Part shown: positions 1 to 8,916 of the stretch, piece after piece
Layout: the number at the start of each line of letters is the position of its first letter
Position numbering within the stretch: position 1 is the stretch's first letter
Virus record (IMG/VR): IMGVR_UViG_3300006641_000098
Location: 1-32,305 of that record
Reading direction: 5' to 3' (one strand)
Origin: a virus
Length of the DNA stretch: 32,305 bases
Translations under genes and position numbers: made by a program
The notes under the pieces: model-generated
What the model saw: only the letters and a program-made list of their open reading frames with translations
What the model was told of the DNA's origin: nothing
Database searches by the model: none

Positions 1-1716
1 GAAATTTTCCCAGCCGCCAGTGCCATGCACAAGACCGCGAAGATCAACACCGGTAATTGACCTCGCCATATCAACAGCGCGATCTGTGACGGTTTGTGTG
101 ACCTGATACTGGCGCTCAACTGGAAGAGCTGCAAATCTATCGCCAAACTTTTGAGCCCAAGGAGATCCTTCGCCAGGGGCAACCTCCATAGAGATTCTTC
201 GGAAGTTACGCTCCAGCGCGGTAACCGTGTTGTCGGCAGCGTCTGCAGTCAATCTAGTCATGGCCATCCAACCAATAGCCTGAATCTCATAGGGCTTCCA
301 GTCGTTACGGCCTTGCCATCCTATGTCGTTTAACTTCTGGGTCAACATGCGCCCAAAGTCTGCTCGATTTTCGTATTGAGTATCAGTGGGGCCAGCTTGG
401 AAATCGACCTTAACAGCATCTTTGTCTACTTTATAACCAAGTCTCTCAAGGTGATTCAAAAGAATTGGATCAACTAAACCGGTGTCGCGAGCGGTATGAA
501 TATCTACAACAAACGGCTGGCCAGCTTGAGAATCATTACCGTAAAAAGACCTTGTCTCTTTGTTTGCTGCGCTATCAACAAAATCTGCAATCTTTGCTCC
601 AACGCCACTTGTAATTGGTTCGTTTTGCAAAGCTCGTCTTGCGGCCTCTGTTGCTGTTGGCAAACCTCCACCTTGCATTTCAGACTCAGGGATGCCGCGT
701 GCAAATTGCTCTGCTTGACGCAAAGCATTTGCCATTGCAGAGTCAACACTTGTATTTTGATTTGCTACTAACCACGCGTTCATGTAGCGATCAGCCTTTT
801 GCTCATCGCCATTTGTGTACTTCATAAACGTATCTTTGATCTCTGAATACCAGCGCGAGTACTCATCAATCTGCTCTGGTGTAAGCAAAGACTCGACGCG
901 ATTTTTCCAATCATCGACGGTAATTTTTCCAATAGCAAAATCTGGAAGGTTGCTACCCTCTGGCGCTGGAATTACTACACGATCATTTTTGGGAGATCCG
1001 GGTAATGCCTTGCCTTGTTGCATGGCTGCATTTCGCTGCAACTTTAATCTTAGTCTTGTATCAATTTCTGTTTGTGGGAATACAAGCCCGCTTGATATAT
1101 TTGACGAACCTGCTTTTCCTGCGCCTCCAGGTACGACATCCATGATCATGCCGCTTTTGCGCAGGCCGCTTTCCATCATGTTCGCGGCGGTCGGTGCCAG
1201 TGCCTTGCCTGCACTTTTAAGTCCAGCAGCCGCCGGCTTGGCATTGAATGCCACATCCATTGCAGCCAGCTTGGCATCCTCGGACAGCCGCATTGCTTGA
1301 CCCTTGCCGGTCACAATTGGCTGACCTGCAGCAGGAGCCTGCAATACCTTCGGCGTGCCTTGCCAGTCGGGCTCACCCATCACGCTGCGCGTGCCAGGCT
1401 TGGCGCTGCCGACAAACGGCATGATGTCGGCTAGGCTGATCGGGCCGAGTAACGGCACATCCACTTGACCCAAACCATCCAGAAAGCGACCGGCCTGCTC
1501 AAGCGTCATACCTGCAGCCTGCAGCGCCTTCTCGACCCGCGTCGGCTCAATGGCGCGAATGGAGCCATAGCCCTGCGGCGCATCGGTGCGTGTCTGCGTC
1601 GGGCCAGCAGCCAGCTGCATACCTTCCAGCGACGGCTCCGCGGCGGGCTCAGGCGGCGGCAGCATCGAGTCTGCCAGCAGGTTCAGGTAGCTTTGTTCGA
1701 TCTGGTTGTATGCCAT
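1..1716 (-). CDS. Giant internal virion / polyvalent-type protein, N-terminal part (runs off left edge)
   Basis: The frame is open from an ATG at 1716 to base 1 without a stop (572 codons), so the protein is truncated by the window. The start lies one base after the stop of the preceding internal virion gene. The N-terminus (MAYNQIEQSYLNLLADSM) is followed by a Pro/Ala-rich stretch. The region near residues 420-570 contains the segment DIHTARDTGLVDPILLNHL and reads as a folded domain, but I cannot name it. In podoviruses the gene after the two smaller internal virion proteins usually encodes the largest core protein, ejected into the host envelope, and in many environmental phages it is a polyvalent protein of several thousand residues. 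That role is inferred from position. GC drops below that of the neighbouring virion genes around 400-1000. The likely continuation is the gene at 30987-32305. Confidence 0.8.
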   Translation of the reverse strand, partial: MAYNQIEQSYLNLLADSMLPPPEPAAEPSLEGMQLAAGPTQTRTDAPQGYGSIRAIEPTRVEKALQAAGMTLEQAGRFLDGLGQVDVPLLGPISLADIMPFVGSAKPGTRSVMGEPDWQGTPKVLQAPAAGQPIVTGKGQAMRLSEDAKLAAMDVAFNAKPAAAGLKSAGKALAPTAANMMESGLRKSGMIMDVVPGGAGKAGSSNISSGLVFPQTEIDTRLRLKLQRNAAMQQGKALPGSPKNDRVVIPAPEGSNLPDFAIGKITVDDWKNRVESLLTPEQIDEYSRWYSEIKDTFMKYTNGDEQKADRYMNAWLVANQNTSVDSAMANALRQAEQFARGIPESEMQGGGLPTATEAARRALQNEPITSGVGAKIADFVDSAANKETRSFYGNDSQAGQPFVVDIHTARDTGLVDPILLNHLERLGYKVDKDAVKVDFQAGPTDTQYENRADFGRMLTQKLNDIGWQGRNDWKPYEIQAIGWMAMTRLTADAADNTVTALERNFRRISMEVAPGEGSPWAQKFGDRFAALPVERQYQVTQTVTDRAVDMARSITGVDLRGLVHGTGGWENF

Positions 1717-1717
1717 G

Positions 1718-3436
1718 TCACTCTCCAGCCTCGTCAAGCAGCTTCTTGACCTGCTTAATTTCGTTGGCGTTCAGCTTGCCTTTCTGCTCCAGCGCCGACA
1801 GGTTGCTGCGGTTGATCGTGGTGCCTTCTGGCAAGCCAGCCTTCTTGCGATAAACGTCCAGCGACTTACGCGCAGCATCAACGGCGGTGCTTTTCATCCG
1901 CTTGGAAATAGACTCATCAATCTCGTCCAGAATCTGCTGGGCTGTCGGCTCCGGCTTGCCTTCGCGCAGATACCGCGCAGTGATCTCAGCGCCCTGCGCC
2001 TTGAGCTCCTGTTTGCGCTTGAACTCTGAGCCCTTGGGGTCAATGATAGCCATGCCGTTCTTCTCGACCGGGATGCCAGCACGCCGGTTGTATCCCTGAT
2101 CCAGCTTGTCAGAGTCACCCTTATCGGAGCGCTGCAAATATTGAAGCAGCTCGTTTGCCTGTTTGCCGCTCAATCGACCAGGGCCAACGTATGACCAAAT
2201 TTGTTCTTCTGACGTTATCTGATTTCTTTTGATCATCGTGCGCAGGTTGAACTCAATTTGTTGATTGCCAGATCCGTCTCCAGTTTTTGGGGGCTCAAGC
2301 AAGTCTTTCAGCACGCCAATCGGCACAGCATCTGGGTTGCGGTTGGCAATCTCAGCAATCTGACCAGCCAGCCGTTTGCGCTCTTTGCTGTTTTCCGGCA
2401 ATGGCAGGGCGCGGGTCAGCAGGTTGGTCATCTCCACCATATCCTGCCGCTTGCGATCCGCACGCGCCTCAGTCTCCATTGCCTTGCGTTGGTTCTGTGC
2501 AGTAAAGATATTGGCGTTGATCTTAGCGATGGCATCTTGATCCAGCGAGCCGACCACAGCGCCATGCATACCGACGTTGCCTTTCTGCACCATCTTGTAG
2601 ATCTGCGGGTTAGCCATCAGATTGTCATCTTCAAGAATCACCTTTGTGACAGCATTGATCTTTGACTCGCGGATTTCTTTGTCGATGTTTGTTGAATATT
2701 CTTGAAACACCGCAGGGCCTAAAAGTGCAGCTTGGTCAAGAATGTTCTTTTTGAACATGCTTGCAACCATTTCCGCATCTTCAGGACTATTGATAACAAG
2801 GTACTCATAAGTTTTGCGCTGGGCATCAAAATCTTCGCGCAACTTAATTATCTTTTGCTCTTTATTCTTTTTTACTTCTTGGCGCAGCGCTTCATTAAGC
2901 ACCGAATTGCCATAGGTCGCCATGCTGGCGCGAAACTTCAGCGCAGCCTCGCCGTCGATATTCGCCAGCGACTTGGTGTAACCGTCGGTCAGCGATGTGA
3001 TCTTGCTGCTGATCTGCTCTGCGGTAACCGGCTGACCTGACTCAATCTGGGTCAGCATCTGAGCCAGCTGCTGCCTGCCTTCCATCTCAAAGGCATTAGA
3101 AAGCTCAAAGCTGCGAGCCTTGCGCACAGCCTGGTCGAAGTAACTGAAGTTGCCTTGCGGGATAATCTGCGATGTGTCGCCGTTCTTTGCTGCCTCAATC
3201 TGCTCAGGTGTGATCGGATTTTGTGCGGTGTACTTCATCGCCTGATCGACGCGGATGTCGCGGATCACGGTGTTGGCAAACTGACCCATGCGGTCAATTA
3301 CTTGAGCCAGCGTCTGGTTTGCCTGTGCCTCCGCACGCGGGCCGACGTAATCCACGCCACGCGGCACGATCTGCTGCATCGGAGCAGCGTTGACTTGGCG
3401 CAGCTGAATGTTTCCTGAGTCGAGTCTGGTCGCCAT
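1718..3436 (-). CDS. Internal virion protein (T7 gp15-like position)
   Basis: This 572-residue protein is rich in Gln, Lys, Glu and Ala, with long helical stretches and no signal peptide or membrane segment. It lies between the smaller internal virion protein and the giant protein, where T7-like phages encode the middle-sized core protein that leaves the capsid during DNA ejection. The function comes from position and composition; I see no catalytic motif. It starts at the ATG at 3436, directly abutting the stop of the upstream gene at 3437, which indicates translational coupling. The section near 2680-2900 is more AT-rich than the rest of the gene. Confidence is high that it is a real virion gene and moderate for the exact role. 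Confidence 0.75.
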   Translation of the reverse strand: MATRLDSGNIQLRQVNAAPMQQIVPRGVDYVGPRAEAQANQTLAQVIDRMGQFANTVIRDIRVDQAMKYTAQNPITPEQIEAAKNGDTSQIIPQGNFSYFDQAVRKARSFELSNAFEMEGRQQLAQMLTQIESGQPVTAEQISSKITSLTDGYTKSLANIDGEAALKFRASMATYGNSVLNEALRQEVKKNKEQKIIKLREDFDAQRKTYEYLVINSPEDAEMVASMFKKNILDQAALLGPAVFQEYSTNIDKEIRESKINAVTKVILEDDNLMANPQIYKMVQKGNVGMHGAVVGSLDQDAIAKINANIFTAQNQRKAMETEARADRKRQDMVEMTNLLTRALPLPENSKERKRLAGQIAEIANRNPDAVPIGVLKDLLEPPKTGDGSGNQQIEFNLRTMIKRNQITSEEQIWSYVGPGRLSGKQANELLQYLQRSDKGDSDKLDQGYNRRAGIPVEKNGMAIIDPKGSEFKRKQELKAQGAEITARYLREGKPEPTAQQILDEIDESISKRMKSTAVDAARKSLDVYRKKAGLPEGTTINRSNLSALEQKGKLNANEIKQVKKLLDEAGE

Positions 3437-4036
3437 TTATTTACCCTTGTAAGCCTTGTAAGCGTCGATGCCACCCTGCACCAGCGCAGCAGTCTCAAGC
3501 AGACCACCCTGCCGACGAGCAGCCGACGCTGCCTGCGAATATTGACCGGCCTGACGCTTGGCAGCAAACCTGTCGAGCGTGTTCTGCAGTTCAGTCGATT
3601 GGATCATCGCCGTCGCATCCTCAAAGCCCAGCACCCGCGCCGTCAGCGCATTCAGGTCTGCAATGCCTACGTCAAACATCGTGTTCTGCACGTTCTGTTG
3701 CTGCACCGCCTGAAACGATCCTTCGCCAACCACCACACCAGATGCAGCTGCTCGAGCACGGATAGCAGCATTGGTCTTGCGCATGTTCGACAGTAGGGTG
3801 TTGCCTGCGATCTCATAGTTGCGTGCTTCGATCTCCGCACGCTTTAACATCCGACCGGCCTGGATGTTGGCGTATTGCTCAGAGAACTGAGCGCGAACGT
3901 CAGCCAGCGCCACAGAGTCAGCGGCCTGCAGCAGAAAGCCCGTTTCCTGATTGATCGCTGCAGCCTTCTGCGCCTGGCCGGTAGCGTAGGCGTTCAGGAA
4001 ACTGGCTGCGGCAAGTGCATTGTTTTCAAAAGCCAT
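3437..4036 (-). CDS. Internal virion protein (T7 gp14-like position)
   Basis: This 199-residue Ala/Gln-rich protein is predicted largely helical. It starts MAFENNALAAASFLNAYATG and has a Gly/Val-rich patch near residue 100 (ASGVVVGEGSFQAVQ). Size, composition and position, directly after tail tubular protein B and before two larger core proteins, match the smallest ejected core protein of T7-like phages (gp14), which inserts in the outer membrane. No clear transmembrane helix is visible. The gene starts 3 bases after the upstream stop and abuts the next gene, so it is part of the late operon. Function is by synteny. Confidence 0.7.
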   Translation of the reverse strand: MAFENNALAAASFLNAYATGQAQKAAAINQETGFLLQAADSVALADVRAQFSEQYANIQAGRMLKRAEIEARNYEIAGNTLLSNMRKTNAAIRARAAASGVVVGEGSFQAVQQQNVQNTMFDVGIADLNALTARVLGFEDATAMIQSTELQNTLDRFAAKRQAGQYSQAASAARRQGGLLETAALVQGGIDAYKAYKGK

Positions 4037-4039
4037 GTT

Positions 4040-6031
4040 TTACGTTCCCGAATAAACAGCCACGCGGTAATCCAATCCCAGCAGGTTCATCTTCAGCGGC
4101 AGATTCTGCGTCACCTCAATGGCCTGCTCGTTGCGGTAGCCCAGCACGCCGTTGACCCGCTTGATGCCGGTGAACGTCGGCACAGCCAGGTCAAGCAACG
4201 GGTTGTCCAGCGCCCGCGTAATCACCGGCTGGGCGTTCATCAGCATGTGCTGCGTGTCTTTAAGCACTGCGCTGATCTCCACGATCCGCTTCTTGAATGA
4301 CACCCGGCTACCGGTTTGCAGCTTGATCTCGACCGGCATCGTCTTGACGTACACCGTGATCGGCAGTCCGACCTCATAGCTGGTCGTGCTCTCGCGGTCG
4401 AACGTCACCGCGCCGCCTGCGCTGACAGTCTCGTTGGACTGCGGCACGCCGTCCGTGATGACGTTCAGCGACTTGCCGATGTGCGGCAGGCCAGATCCCA
4501 CACCGCCAGCAGAGCCGCCAGTAAAGGCACAGTCGGTGTACAGATCGTCCTTAAACTGCTCAATGAAATACCGTGTCGTGCTGTTGAATACCCGCTTGGT
4601 CACAGCGTAGATCGCCGTCACATCCACGCCGACATCGATGAACTCACCGTCCGTGGTGAACTCTGACGGGGCAGTGATTTGCTGGCTTCGCATGATCGAA
4701 AAGACCGCCATGCTGCCGTCGTTGGTGTTGGTCATCAGCAGCAAGTCAGACTCGTCCGTGCTGGATGCGCGACGCAGGGCGATGCGCTGCGGGCCTTTGA
4801 GCAGATGACCAGACAGCAGCGAGATCCGCTGCGTGATGTATGTCTGCTGCGTGTCCGTAAAGACGAACTCGTTAAGCGACTTGCCTTGGCGCTGGATGTA
4901 CACCGAGCCGGATTCAACCAGCTGCACCCGCGTGCCAGGCTTGATGCCGTTTCGGCTGACGTTCTTGAAGGTGAAGGTCAGCGGCGTGATCGGGTCTGTT
5001 CCCTGCTGCGGCACATAGAACTCACCACCCGTCGTGAACACTTGGAAGTCACGCGAGCTCACAATGTCGGTGATGACGTTTAGTTCATTGGTGTCCAGCG
5101 TTGCCTCGACCGCATCGTCATCCAGCGACTCAGACGGCACGAAGTCAAAGAACAGGCCAATCTTGCTGCCCCAGATGGTCGATGGCCTGGACTTGCTGCC
5201 GCCGAAGTACAGCCTGCCTTCATGGAATGTCACACTGCGTGGCCAGCCCTTGCCTGAGCTCCACACATCCTCATAGCCAGACTCGATCTCCCAGTTGCCC
5301 TGGGCGATGTTGCTGGTGTCAAAGAATGGGTATTCGGTGATCGCCTTGACCTTGGTCGTGCTGATGTACTCGACAATCCTGGCACGACCCTGCGGGCTGG
5401 CATTGATGTACTGATTGACGCTGGCAGCAGTAAATGCCGCGCTCTGCGATGTCAGCTCGACGTTGCCAGACACCGCGCTGGGCGTTAAATGCCCTGATGT
5501 TGGCGTGGTAATAGTCAACGTAAAGGCATACTTTGGAATGCTGTCGAACGTGATGCTTGTCGCTGTCCAGCTTGAGTCAGACGCGCCGCGTACCAGCTTG
5601 ACCGGTTGCATATCCGGGTGAACGATAATCAGCGTGTCGGCGCTCTGCGTCCAGCACATGTCATCGACAATGCTGCTGCCGATGGTCGTTGTCAGGTAGT
5701 TATTGCCGGTGCTGTTGATGTTGCTGACAACCGCGCCGTTCTTGATAACATACATGCGGTTATGCGTGAAGCAGAGCATGTACGAGTCATCGACGGAAAA
5801 CTGAAACGGCACCAGGCGCACGCCGTTGCCTGCAGACGCGGTGCTGGTGTTCGGCAACTCAAGGATGTGCTTCAGACCTGGGCGACGGCGCAGACCGCCC
5901 TGCGGCTGGATCAGCACATTGGTCGCCTTGGATAGCGCGTTGCTGTACGCCTGCAGATCCACGCGAGCTCGCAGCAGCGGGTCAAGCTCCCCGGTGCTGA
6001 AGTTCGTTGTGAAGTCAACAAAGCGCGGCAT
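4040..6031 (-). CDS. Tail tubular protein B (nozzle, T7 gp12-like)
   Basis: This 663-residue protein begins MPRFVDFTTNFSTGELDPLL, and the segment with ALSKATNVLIQPQGGLRRRPG near residues 33-53 is typical of the podoviral tail nozzle family: an N-terminal strand that declares many copies, followed by the conserved RRPG. The rest is beta-rich. Six copies are expected to form the nozzle below the adaptor ring and hold the fibres. Length is close to that of T7 gp12 (about 790) and of related proteins of 600-700. The ATG overlaps the stop of tail tubular A at 6031, indicating coupled translation. The motif and gene order support the call well. Confidence 0.9.
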   Translation of the reverse strand: MPRFVDFTTNFSTGELDPLLRARVDLQAYSNALSKATNVLIQPQGGLRRRPGLKHILELPNTSTASAGNGVRLVPFQFSVDDSYMLCFTHNRMYVIKNGAVVSNINSTGNNYLTTTIGSSIVDDMCWTQSADTLIIVHPDMQPVKLVRGASDSSWTATSITFDSIPKYAFTLTITTPTSGHLTPSAVSGNVELTSQSAAFTAASVNQYINASPQGRARIVEYISTTKVKAITEYPFFDTSNIAQGNWEIESGYEDVWSSGKGWPRSVTFHEGRLYFGGSKSRPSTIWGSKIGLFFDFVPSESLDDDAVEATLDTNELNVITDIVSSRDFQVFTTGGEFYVPQQGTDPITPLTFTFKNVSRNGIKPGTRVQLVESGSVYIQRQGKSLNEFVFTDTQQTYITQRISLLSGHLLKGPQRIALRRASSTDESDLLLMTNTNDGSMAVFSIMRSQQITAPSEFTTDGEFIDVGVDVTAIYAVTKRVFNSTTRYFIEQFKDDLYTDCAFTGGSAGGVGSGLPHIGKSLNVITDGVPQSNETVSAGGAVTFDRESTTSYEVGLPITVYVKTMPVEIKLQTGSRVSFKKRIVEISAVLKDTQHMLMNAQPVITRALDNPLLDLAVPTFTGIKRVNGVLGYRNEQAIEVTQNLPLKMNLLGLDYRVAVYSGT

Positions 6032-6645
6032 CAGTTCCTCACTGCCAGAAGCGTAAAGTCCTCAATGGCGCGGGTTGGCTGACCCTGCGCGTCGATCTGC
6101 ATTGCCGTGCGCAGATAGCCGCCGCGACCGTTCTCAGACGGGTCGCCCACAGCCTTGCGCTCCCAGCGCAGTGACTTGTCCTGCTGCTCAGTGATCGGCT
6201 CTGCCAGATGCCAGGCCATCATGTACTTCATGAGTTGGACGAAATACTGCGGCCAAGCGAACTCACCGATGCTGTATTGGTAATCGATGAAAACGTATTC
6301 GAGATTCGTCAGCAGCTGGTCGCCTTGGATCTCCCAGTCTTTCTGCACCGGAGCGCCGGGGCTGGCGCTGTCATAGACGGCACGCGGGCCTGCAAGGCGA
6401 TCACCCGGCAACTGATACGCATAGCGCCAGACCGATGTCGGCGCAGTCAGCAGGCGGGCAAGCTGAATCTTCTTGGTGTTGAACGACCACGGGTACATGA
6501 CGAGCGTCGAATCCCGCGTGTCAGGGTACAGACGGTCGCAGGCATTGGACTCGTCGGTGCCGTCATTGAAAGACGAAATGGGCTCTGCGCCCAATAGGAT
6601 CAGGGCATCTGCACAGATCGAAACGCCAGTGTCGCCTGCTGCCAT
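6031..6645 (-). CDS. Tail tubular protein A (adaptor, T7 gp11-like)
   Basis: This 204-residue protein starts MAAGDTGVSICADALILLG. The segment DRLYPDTRDSTLVMYPWSF (about residues 38-56) carries the typical gp11 features: an acidic residue ahead of RLYP, then an arginine-led helix ending in PWSFA-like residues. The length equals T7 gp11 (196). Twelve copies are expected to form the ring between the portal and nozzle. It is immediately upstream of tail tubular B, with stop and start overlapping. The segment between it and the upstream decoration gene carries a hairpin (6667-6697). Confidence 0.9.
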   Translation of the reverse strand: MAAGDTGVSICADALILLGAEPISSFNDGTDESNACDRLYPDTRDSTLVMYPWSFNTKKIQLARLLTAPTSVWRYAYQLPGDRLAGPRAVYDSASPGAPVQKDWEIQGDQLLTNLEYVFIDYQYSIGEFAWPQYFVQLMKYMMAWHLAEPITEQQDKSLRWERKAVGDPSENGRGGYLRTAMQIDAQGQPTRAIEDFTLLAVRN

Positions 6646-6666
6646 TGCAACCTCTTAATGTGAGAA

Positions 6667-6697
6667 GGGGCTGGCCCGTATTTCAGAGTCCAGCCCC
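6667..6697 (-). terminator. Hairpin between decoration protein and tail genes
   Basis: A perfect 8-bp stem (GGGGCTGG at 6667-6674, CCAGCCCC at 6690-6697) encloses a 15-base loop. On the minus strand it is followed by TTCTCACATT rather than a clean T-run. It could be a weak terminator or an mRNA 3'-end stabiliser that lowers tail-gene expression relative to capsid genes. No other element is visible in this short intergenic stretch. Confidence 0.5.
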
Positions 6698-6719
6698 CGG
6701 TACTACGGTTGACTGCGGT

Positions 6720-6998
6720 TTAATCGCCGTCGGTAGCCGACAGAGTGGTGCCGTCAGTCACATCAACCACGCCCGACGAGTTGGACACGACATAGACCAA
6801 GGTGACAACGGCGGTCGAGCCGGTCGAAGTCACGCAATGGATGATGTCGCCAACCTCAAGGGTGTTGGCCAGCGTGTTGAAGTAACCCGAAGTGTTGACA
6901 TCCGCGATTGCATCTGCGGTTTTGTAGCCATACATCGACGGGGCATTGCCGCGCTTGGACGCGGAGTAGGCGGTAAAGCCAGCTGCATCAAAAGCCAT
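6720..6998 (-). CDS. Putative capsid decoration / head-stabilising protein
   Basis: This 92-residue protein (MAFDAAGFTAYSASKRGNAP) lies directly after the major capsid gene. It contains a pattern common in small phage head proteins in this position, VNTSGYFNTLANTLEVGDII, followed by beta-rich Ser/Thr/Val sequence (residues 55-90). This suggests a small all-beta protein exposed on the capsid, but no enzyme motif is visible and the function is inferred from position and composition. The ATG at 6998 follows the capsid stop by 16 bases and is preceded by GGAGGG. Confidence 0.65.
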   Translation of the reverse strand: MAFDAAGFTAYSASKRGNAPSMYGYKTADAIADVNTSGYFNTLANTLEVGDIIHCVTSTGSTAVVTLVYVVSNSSGVVDVTDGTTLSATDGD

Positions 6999-7014
6999 GA
7001 TTCAGCCCTCCCTA

Positions 7015-7869
7015 TTAAGCTGCAGCCGCGGTGTCGCGGGCAGTGATCTTGACGATACCCTCGGCATCGATGGCAACCGAACCCGCCGAGAACAGCGCAT
7101 TGACCAGCCAGCTGGTCTTTTCGGGGATGTAGTTGATCTCAGTCTTGGGCGCGATGCCTTCTGCGTAGCCGATAGCATCCTTGTGGAATGCGTACAGGGT
7201 ACGGTCGGACGAACCGTCGATGGGCAGGCCACCTTCGGAGCGGTCGCCCAGCACATGGAACGTGAAGCCCAGGAACGAGTTGATCTCGCCCTGCACCAGT
7301 GCCTTGACGGTGTTGAAGTCCGAGCTGGTGACGGAAGTCTGCTCAAGCATCGCAGCCAACGAGTTGGCGTGGATGATGATGTGACGGCCATCAGCAGGCA
7401 CGTTCTTGGTGTTCAGGATCTTCGCAGCTTCGCGCAACTTGGCGACGTTCATATTGGTAGTCGAGCCACCAATCGAATTGGCCACGGTGCCGGTGCCAGA
7501 AGCAGCAGCCAGAGCGTCCAGAATCAGCTGATCCTGGCGACGGCCAATCGCAGCGCCGACCACTTGGGCGAGCTCAGAGCGCTCGTCAAAGTTCACCTTT
7601 GCCTGCGAGAAGATGTCCGAATATTCGGCGGCGTTCCAGTCCGACAGCGTGCAGGTCACGGTCGAGAAGCCGACGTTCATCGGGGTGACATCGGTCTGGG
7701 TTACGCGGGCAGTTGCCACGCCGCGACCGACTTTCGGAAATTTTACTTGGGAGCCTTCGACACCACGACGCTGACGCACAGCGCCCACCAGCATTGCCTT
7801 GCCCTGGTAAGCCTGTTTGACTTCAGCATCGAACAGCGTCACAAAGGCATTGCTCAGAGAGATAGCCAT
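7015..7869 (-). CDS. Major capsid protein
   Basis: This 284-residue protein (MAISLSNAFVTLFDAEVKQAY) follows the scaffold gene. The N-terminal arm, the segment VKFPKVGRG (residues 42-50) and the VGAAIGRRQDQLILDAL helix (about 104-120) are typical of HK97-fold coat proteins of small podoviruses. A C-terminal stretch (IPEKTSWLVNALFSAGSVAID) resembles the closing beta segment of the A-domain. The gene has its own leader of about 130 bases with a promoter-like element at 8009-8036, and a strong terminator lies just upstream, so it is probably expressed separately at a high level. RBS-like GAGG lies just before the ATG. Confidence 0.88.
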   Translation of the reverse strand: MAISLSNAFVTLFDAEVKQAYQGKAMLVGAVRQRRGVEGSQVKFPKVGRGVATARVTQTDVTPMNVGFSTVTCTLSDWNAAEYSDIFSQAKVNFDERSELAQVVGAAIGRRQDQLILDALAAASGTGTVANSIGGSTTNMNVAKLREAAKILNTKNVPADGRHIIIHANSLAAMLEQTSVTSSDFNTVKALVQGEINSFLGFTFHVLGDRSEGGLPIDGSSDRTLYAFHKDAIGYAEGIAPKTEINYIPEKTSWLVNALFSAGSVAIDAEGIVKITARDTAAAA

Positions 7870-8008
7870 GTTGACCTCGTTCGGTTAAGTAGTCAGGGTT
7901 TTGCGCGTCGGTGAGCCGGATGTCCGGGCCTTGCTTGCCACTTACGGAGGCCAGTCGGTGGTGTCTCGCCACAGGTCAGGGCCGGTCGCCCGGTATGCCT
8001 TGCGGCTG

Positions 8009-8036
8009 ATTGTATTGTCGCGTGAACTATTTGCAA
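8009..8036 (-). promoter_or_regulatory. Candidate sigma70 promoter for the capsid gene
   Basis: Reading the minus strand, TTGCAA (8036-8031) is separated by 16 bases from TACAAT (8014-8009). The -10 matches the sigma70 consensus at 5 of 6 positions and the -35 at 4 of 6. It lies between the terminator at 8059-8090 and the capsid start at 7869, in a 255-base gene-free segment, so it would make a dedicated transcript for the capsid and downstream tail genes. This is a prediction from sequence only. Confidence 0.5.
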
Positions 8037-8058
8037 CCAGTCCGATTGGCAAATGAAC

Positions 8059-8090
8059 AAAAAAAGCCCCGCCGGGGGAGGTGGCGGGGC
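8059..8090 (-). terminator. Strong rho-independent terminator after the scaffold gene
   Basis: A GCCCCGCC/GGCGGGGC stem (8066-8073 with 8083-8090) has a 9-base loop and is followed on the minus strand by seven T residues (8059-8065). It lies 35 bases downstream of the scaffold stop and upstream of the capsid gene, separating their transcripts. Confidence 0.9.
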
Positions 8091-8124
8091 AAAGACGCGG
8101 CAATGGCAGGCCGCGTGCGAGAGA

Positions 8125-8916
8125 TCAGTCCTTGACCACCTGGGCGAACAGCTTTTCTACCTTTTGGCGGTACGCCGCGTCGGTCTTGTATTTGGGATCG
8201 CCCACCATCTGATAGAGCTCCTCCTTGGTCGGAGCGCCTTCCAGCGGGGTGGTTTCAATGGGCATCCTGCCCTCGTAGGTTTCGCGCAGCTTGGCAAGCA
8301 TCGTGATGCCGCGAGCCGTGCCAGCCATGATCTTGAACTCGTCCCAGTCATCCTGACCCCAGGTTCCCTTGGCGATCAGACCGCGAGCCCAGTCGGCCAT
8401 GCCGTTGACCAGTGCGCCGCCGTTCGGGCCGAGCTTCTGCATCTCGGTGGCAGCGTCCACAGTCTCGCCGCCGACCAGTTCCTTGGCCGTTTCCTGCAGC
8501 TGGCGGGACAGTTCATCGAACTGCGCTTGCGAGATCCCGGCTTCCTTTGCCCAGCCGACCAGCGTCTGCGCCATCGGGTTGTCGGCAGCGTTGTCGCCAA
8601 ACGAGCTCACATCATAGTTGCCGTCTGTCGGTGCCTTGTGCTTGCCCTGGCTGATCTGCTTGCGCAGGTCTGCCCAGCTTTTGGACATAGCCTCAAGATT
8701 GGCCTCGCCCTTGTCGGCATCCCAGAAGTTGTCAGGCAGATATTCCGGTTTGGTTTTGGGTGCGCCGGTATCGGATGCCGGTGCTGCCGGGTTCTCAGGA
8801 TTCTTGTGGTCGATAGCGACCGCATCCTTGCTTTCGGTGTTTGTATCGTCTTGCAGGTTCACGTTGTCGAGTAGGCCAGTGCCAGCACTGGGCTCGACGG
8901 CGGTGTCTGTAGTCAT
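8125..8916 (-). CDS. Capsid scaffolding protein
   Basis: This 263-residue acidic protein has a disordered N-terminus rich in Asp, Asn, Pro and Thr (residues 1-60). The segment YLPDNFWDADKGEANLEAM (about 59-77) is a common signature of podoviral scaffold proteins, and helical sequence follows. The C-terminus is Lys/Gln-rich (AYRQKVEKLFAQVVKD), where scaffolds usually carry the coat-binding helix. It sits between the portal/Bbp19 genes and the capsid gene, as expected for an assembly chaperone that is lost from the mature head. The start overlaps the upstream stop (8913). A strong terminator follows. Confidence 0.85.
   Translation of the reverse strand: MTTDTAVEPSAGTGLLDNVNLQDDTNTESKDAVAIDHKNPENPAAPASDTGAPKTKPEYLPDNFWDADKGEANLEAMSKSWADLRKQISQGKHKAPTDGNYDVSSFGDNAADNPMAQTLVGWAKEAGISQAQFDELSRQLQETAKELVGGETVDAATEMQKLGPNGGALVNGMADWARGLIAKGTWGQDDWDEFKIMAGTARGITMLAKLRETYEGRMPIETTPLEGAPTKEELYQMVGDPKYKTDAAYRQKVEKLFAQVVKD

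Noticed and set aside
6997-7914. Plus-strand open frame of about 300 codons opposite the capsid gene
   Set aside because: Mirror of the capsid coding strand; lacks family signatures and a ribosome site, while the minus strand encodes a clear coat protein.
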